A stretch of 64,000 nt of DNA, from contig PSMW01000010.1 in NCBI GenBank assembly GCA_040290295.1, positions 1 to 64,000 on the forward strand, read 5' to 3'. The translations under genes were made by a program, and so were the position numbers. This document shows, piece by piece, positions 60,263 to 64,000 of the stretch; the first letter of the stretch is position 1; each line of letters opens with the position of its first letter. Below the pieces are notes generated by a model. That model saw only the letters and a list, made by a program, of their open reading frames with translations. It was not told where the DNA came from and did not search any database. Source of the stretch: CAADGV01 sp040290295. Lineage in GTDB: Bacteria; Bacteroidota; Ignavibacteria; UBA10030; UBA6906.

Positions 60263-61564
60263 ATGAAACTCGACGAACTTGTCAGCAAGAACGAAGGCGT
60301 CTTGCATTCGGCCTCTGATGGCGGCTCAGGGCCACACGCGAAGATTCAGGATCTGGAAACGATTCTGAATGTGGTTCGCAAGATCAACACTTCATTGGAG
60401 CTGTCCGAAGTGCTTGAGTTGGTGACGGACGAAGCTATTCGCATCGTCCGTGCCGATCGCGGGTTTCTCTTTCTCACCAACGCTCAAGGTGAATTGGAAT
60501 TTGTCGTTGGGCGGAACGCTCACGGGGAGTCGATTCCTGCTCAGAATCTTCAGGTCAGCAAGAGTGTGCTGGAGGATGTTTTCACGACCGGCGAATCACT
60601 CTGCATCGAGAATGCCTTAGCCGACCATCGCTTCGAGCGACGCCAGAGCATCATGGAGTTGGCTCTTCAAACCATTTTGTGCAGTCCGCTCCAAACGCAA
60701 GATGACAAAATTGGGGTGATGTATGTGGACAGCAAGCATATTCAAGCGGTGGACAAGACCGAGATACTCTCTTTGTTCGAGATTCTCGCGGGACAAGCAG
60801 CCATAGCGATTCGGAACGCGCGGCTGTACGCAAGCTTGAAGAGCACATACGAGGAACTGAAGCAAGCCCATCAGCATATCATTCGCTCCGAACGCATGGC
60901 GATGAAAGGAGAATTGGCATCGGAGATCAGTCATGAGCTGAAAAACCTTGTCTCCATTGTTCTGCTTAGTCTCCAACGCTTGCAGATGGAGATTGGCGCC
61001 AACTCTTCAGAAGAACTCAATGCGATCATCGACAAAACCATTGCAGGCGTCCGCAAAATCGAGGGCTTTTCGAAAAACCTGCTCTCGCACTCACATTCAA
61101 CCGTACGATTGCAACCACTCAATCTCAACAAAGTGGTGAGTGATTTCGTCGAGTTCATGAAATTTCTCCCGAAATTCAAGCTGAACCGGATTACGACGGA
61201 GTTGGACGAGACGATCCCGTCCATCAACATGGACCTCGACCAGATCCAGCAAGTGCTCTTGAATCTCGTGAACAACATGGTTGAAGCGCGAGCCGATGTC
61301 GCGATCCAGTTCGCCACCCAGTTTGATTGGGACGGAAAGGTCGCGTTGCTCATCGTGAGCGACAATGGTCCCGGTATCGAGCCTGATATGCTGAAGAAAC
61401 TCTTCAGCGAGAAAATCACCACAAAACCCGAGGGGTACGGTTACGGCCTGATCATTTGTAAGCAGATTATCGAGCGCCATGGCGGCTCGATTCGCGTCGA
61501 GTCGAGGATAGGAGAAGGGGCGAGGTTCATCATGTCGTTGCCGGTAACGCTGGACGCGCTGTAG
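60263..61564 (+). CDS. GAF-domain sensor histidine kinase (paralogue)
   Basis: A 433-residue histidine kinase with the same build as 57737-59047: GAF domain about 45-185, linker YEELKQAHQHIIRSERMAMKGELAS, H-box ISHELKNLV (His224), N-box NLVNNMVEA, G1 SDNGPGIEP and G2 GYGYGLIICKQIIERHGG. The GAF half is much more similar between the two paralogues than the ATPase half, suggesting duplication with the sensory part held constant. No membrane segment. The start ATG lacks a strong ribosome site. Confidence 0.93.
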   Translation: MKLDELVSKNEGVLHSASDGGSGPHAKIQDLETILNVVRKINTSLELSEVLELVTDEAIRIVRADRGFLFLTNAQGELEFVVGRNAHGESIPAQNLQVSKSVLEDVFTTGESLCIENALADHRFERRQSIMELALQTILCSPLQTQDDKIGVMYVDSKHIQAVDKTEILSLFEILAGQAAIAIRNARLYASLKSTYEELKQAHQHIIRSERMAMKGELASEISHELKNLVSIVLLSLQRLQMEIGANSSEELNAIIDKTIAGVRKIEGFSKNLLSHSHSTVRLQPLNLNKVVSDFVEFMKFLPKFKLNRITTELDETIPSINMDLDQIQQVLLNLVNNMVEARADVAIQFATQFDWDGKVALLIVSDNGPGIEPDMLKKLFSEKITTKPEGYGYGLIICKQIIERHGGSIRVESRIGEGARFIMSLPVTLDAL

Positions 61565-61593
61565 AGGGCGCGGACGTCGAATCGACAGATTGG

Positions 61594-61614
61594 AAGGGCA
61601 GCACTGCTGCCCTT
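61594..61614 (+). terminator. Intrinsic terminator-like hairpin after the second histidine kinase
   Basis: AAGGGCAGC (61594-61602) pairs with GCTGCCCTT (61606-61614) around a three-base loop, followed by TGTCGTTT. Nine base pairs with a modest T-rich tail make termination likely. Confidence 0.65.
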
Positions 61615-61678
61615 TGTCGTTTGCAACCATTGGCGGATAGCAGACGTTGATAAGAGTAAACGACCAAGGAGGTGCGAC

Positions 61679-62059
61679 ATGCCTCGCGCAAGACGCTTAT
61701 GGTTCTCCATTCTTCTGCTTTTCGGCTGTGCCACCACGAAGCTCTTCGATGCTGTTCCGCCCGGTCTCGATCGCCACGCCGTGCCGCAGGTAACCATCGA
61801 GATGACGGCGGAACATTTTCACTTTACACCGGAGGAGCTGCACGTGCGTGAAGGAACGCTTGTCGTGCTGAAGGTGAGAGCGCTCGACGGGACGCATGGC
61901 TTTGCACTCGGTGCATTCGGCATTGACGTACGACTGGAAGAGCACGAAACGAAGACCATCGAATTCTTTGCGGCGAAGAAAGGAGAGTACACCTTCCGCT
62001 GCTCTCACTTCTGCGGTATCGGGCATTTCGGTATGAGTGGCAGGCTCATCATCGAATGA
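61679..62059 (+). CDS. Cupredoxin lipoprotein with CuA-like site
   Basis: A 126-residue lipoprotein (lipobox LLFGC near residue 17). The mature part is a cupredoxin fold: VTIEMTAEHFHFTPEELHVREGTLVVLKV, DGTHGFAL and the copper loop CSHFCGIGHFGM. The loop matches the CuA pattern C-x3-C-x3-H-x2-M of cytochrome oxidase subunit II and nitrous oxide reductase, but His stands where Glu usually is. It could donate electrons or copper to an oxidase; no oxidase gene is in the window. AAGGAGG precedes the ATG. The stop overlaps the end of the convergent metal transporter gene by 11 bases. Confidence 0.83.
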   Translation: MPRARRLWFSILLLFGCATTKLFDAVPPGLDRHAVPQVTIEMTAEHFHFTPEELHVREGTLVVLKVRALDGTHGFALGAFGIDVRLEEHETKTIEFFAAKKGEYTFRCSHFCGIGHFGMSGRLIIE

Positions 62060-62810
62060 ACAATCCCTCCACCACCCCGATGTGCCATGCAAGGAAGATC
62101 CCCAATGCAACACTGATGCCGCCCGCTATTGCCCGCATAATCGTGTTGAGTGACCGCGATCGTTGCGCCGTCAATGTAAATGGAAGCCCCAGGATCGTGC
62201 TCATCGCCAGCATGCCACCGATCGATCCGATGCCGAACACTGCGATGTAGGCAAGTGCGAGCATGCCGTCGGAAATTGTGGTGAGGATCAGCAACATGAG
62301 GGCGGCACTTCCCGCCATACCGTGGACCATGCCGATCAGCAATGATCGCTTGCTCGCAGTAACGTGGTTGAGAGCTTTCTCGAAGAGCTGTTCTGCACGC
62401 GATCGGTGATGCGAGGGTGATGTAAGGTGCTCATGTGGCTGGCCCGCCGGGTGTGAATGGAGGTGAAAGTGTTTCTTGTCATGATGCGTGTGAACGTGCA
62501 TATGGACGGTCTCACCTTTGATAAGTTTCCAAAGCACGTTCAACCCTAAGAGAATCAGCATCGAGGCTACGAGAAACTCCATGCCGAGAGCCATTCTCTC
62601 GGGAATCTGGATGCCCAACGCCACCACGGAGCATCCGACGATGAGCAAGGCGATGGTGTGCCCTACCCCCCAAAACAACCCCACAATGGACGTACTGAAC
62701 ATACCTTTCCGTTCACTGATAATCGTCGCAACGGCGATGATATGATCCGCGTCGAGCGCATGCTTGAGACCGAGGAAGAATCCGAGAGCCAGAATCGTGA
62801 GTGAGTCCAT
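62049..62810 (-). CDS. NiCoT/UreH-type metal transporter
   Basis: A 253-residue inner-membrane protein with about six helices. The signature of nickel/cobalt permeases appears as LGLKHALDADHIIAVATI in the first segment, with GLFWGVGHTIALLIVG next. A long His-rich loop (about residues 115-155, with HMHVHTHHDKKHFHLHSH) likely binds metal on one face. GMVHGMAGSAALMLLIL is also conserved. ATG at 62810 is preferred; the in-frame ATG at 62897 would add 29 hydrophilic residues and neither has a good ribosome site. The ion (Ni, Co or other) is inferred. Confidence 0.88.
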   Translation of the reverse strand: MDSLTILALGFFLGLKHALDADHIIAVATIISERKGMFSTSIVGLFWGVGHTIALLIVGCSVVALGIQIPERMALGMEFLVASMLILLGLNVLWKLIKGETVHMHVHTHHDKKHFHLHSHPAGQPHEHLTSPSHHRSRAEQLFEKALNHVTASKRSLLIGMVHGMAGSAALMLLILTTISDGMLALAYIAVFGIGSIGGMLAMSTILGLPFTLTAQRSRSLNTIMRAIAGGISVALGIFLAWHIGVVEGLFIR

Positions 62811-62930
62811 GGACAGAAGAGGATCGTTGTTGATTGCATCGCTCTCAATGTACCATTCCTCCTGCAAACAAGCCAGATGCTCCGCGACGTATGGCACTGG
62901 GCTTTGACGGCACGCCGTTGAGCCGGCGCT

Positions 62931-64000
62931 TCACCGTTGAGCCATGGACTGAAGACGATTGAGCAACGTATCCACCTCGGGAGCGTGTTGGACTCGCACG
63001 TAGGGATTGATGGTAAGCGATTCGCGCAACAACGCTGCGGCTTTATGCAACTCGCCGACCGCATTATAGATCTGTGCAGCGTGGTATTTCATTGTTGCAT
63101 TCCGCGTTCCCATTCTCAGCGCGCGTTCGATGATGGGCACAGCGTCGTTCGCTCTTCCAGTCCTGAACAACGCCCACGCGTAGGTATCGAGGACGTCTAT
63201 GTTGTTTGGTCTCGAACGGTATTCTCGTTCAGCTCGTTCGAGCGCCTGCGGGAGATTGATGTTCTGCTCCAAACAAAATGCAGCATACTTTCGATCGACA
63301 TTCCATCCTTCCTTCTCATGATCAGTAAATTCCTTTAGCACGAGTTGGATTGTCTTCTCGGCGTCTTGGGGCTTTCCTGCTGCGCGATAGACGGTGGCAA
63401 GTTGTTCGAGGAATGTATGCTTAGGGGTTGTGTTCCAAGCTTGTTGGAGCAGTGACGCAGCCTCGTCGTATTTTTGCTGAAAGAATCGAACGTGCGCGAT
63501 GCCGCTCAATGCGAAGGCATAGTGGGGGCGTTCTACGAGGATGCCCTTGAAGATCCATTCGGCGGTATCCAAACTTCCTTCTTGCAGGTAGAGTTTTCCG
63601 ATTGTGTAGAGTGTCCACGCACGATTTTCCTGACCGTGCACGCCCGCCTCGCTTGCCATCATCATCGCTTGTCGAGCACGTACATGGTCGCCATGAATTT
63701 CGCGAAGGTACGACGCTCGCGCGTACGACCGAAGATCGGGACGCAACGCAAGCAGCGAGTCGCAGTATCGCACAGCGGATGCATACTCTCCCATTTCTAC
63801 CAGTGCATCGATCAGCACGGCATACGTCCCAGAATGATAGGGATTGAGGGAGAGTGCTCTGCGCGCAAGCACGAGCGCTTCGTCGAAGTGATGAAGTGTT
63901 GCATACATCGATGCCTTCGTACTCAGTGCTGTAAAGTCATTGGGATCGAGCGAGAGCGCTTTGTCCAACAGCCGTTCTGCTTTCGGAAAGTACTCGTGGT
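62931..64000 (-). CDS. TPR-repeat protein (5' end beyond the window)
   Basis: At least 356 residues of tetratricopeptide repeats, open to the window edge, so the true start lies beyond 64000. Repeats can be seen as YFPKAERLLDKALSLDPNDF, HHFDEALVLARRALSLNPYH, YASAVRYCDSLLALRPD, QKYDEAASLLQQAWNTTPK and GRANDAVPIIERALRMGTRN. It ends MAQR. No signal peptide or partner domain can be judged because the N-terminus is missing. TPR arrays mediate protein-protein contacts. Confidence 0.85.
   Translation of the reverse strand, partial: HEYFPKAERLLDKALSLDPNDFTALSTKASMYATLHHFDEALVLARRALSLNPYHSGTYAVLIDALVEMGEYASAVRYCDSLLALRPDLRSYARASYLREIHGDHVRARQAMMMASEAGVHGQENRAWTLYTIGKLYLQEGSLDTAEWIFKGILVERPHYAFALSGIAHVRFFQQKYDEAASLLQQAWNTTPKHTFLEQLATVYRAAGKPQDAEKTIQLVLKEFTDHEKEGWNVDRKYAAFCLEQNINLPQALERAEREYRSRPNNIDVLDTYAWALFRTGRANDAVPIIERALRMGTRNATMKYHAAQIYNAVGELHKAAALLRESLTINPYVRVQHAPEVDTLLNRLQSMAQR

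Overview
The window is about 55% GC and almost fully coding. It looks like a Gram-negative bacterium of the Bacteroidota/Chlorobiota side (Ignavibacteria- or Kapabacteria-like). This is inferred from a giant secreted protein ending in an N-F-P-N-P-F-N-P-S-T plus K-L-L-L-M-K type C-terminal sorting domain, a GWxTD-domain protein, and a protease-propeller protein ending in an outer-membrane barrel with a terminal Phe. No species assignment is possible from sequence alone. Several promoters fit an ordinary TTGnnn-17-TATnTT consensus.

Layout. 1-6.1 kb: M16 peptidase, alanine-type aminotransferase, then three respiratory complex I genes (nuoG, nuoH, nuoI). 6.5-7.8 kb: CorC/HlyC-type membrane protein. 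7.8-15.4 kb: a tightly packed, often overlapping surface-polysaccharide cluster (five glycosyltransferases, a flippase, a methyltransferase), followed by nadD. 16.4 kb: tRNA-Arg(CCU). 16.8-25.8 kb: a 2,999-residue repeat protein with its own promoter, and a small exported partner. 26.5-32.2 kb: housekeeping genes proS, dnaE, trxA, with a convergent RluE-type pseudouridine synthase. 33.0-36.1 kb: a MarR regulator with promoter and palindromes, then nitroreductase, a small YciI/muconolactone-isomerase-like protein, YceI and a two-domain VOC dioxygenase. 36.4-40.9 kb: ornithine carbamoyltransferase, a carbamate kinase broken by a 1-base deletion, a COG2403-type GTPase and an aminotransferase.

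41.0-45.1 kb is on the minus strand: GWxTD protein, YjbQ and a response regulator form one unit, and two oligopeptide-type ABC ATPases form another. 45.3-45.8 kb holds a small secreted protein made of near-identical 48-bp repeats, interrupted by an assembly gap. It has a promoter, a structured leader resembling the core of c-di-GMP-I riboswitches, and a strong terminator. 46-48.9 kb: an exported metalloprotease/propeller/barrel protein. 49-56.6 kb: peptide-binding lipoprotein, two permeases, and a 1,230-residue Ser/Thr kinase-ATPase-TPR protein whose start overlaps the permease stop (GTGA). 57-61.6 kb: a lipoprotein and two near-duplicate GAF-histidine kinases flanking a PP2C phosphatase. 61.7-64 kb: a CuA-like cupredoxin lipoprotein, a NiCoT-family metal transporter, and a TPR protein running off the end.

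How parts may work together. The ABC ATPases at 43.5-45.1 kb and the binding protein/permeases at 49-52.9 kb could form one peptide importer encoded in two blocks. Its permease operon runs directly into a signalling protein kinase, with a phosphatase and sensor kinases nearby, so 43-61.6 kb may be an envelope-sensing region. The most unusual local element is the 48-bp-repeat secreted protein with its leader at 45.3-45.8 kb.
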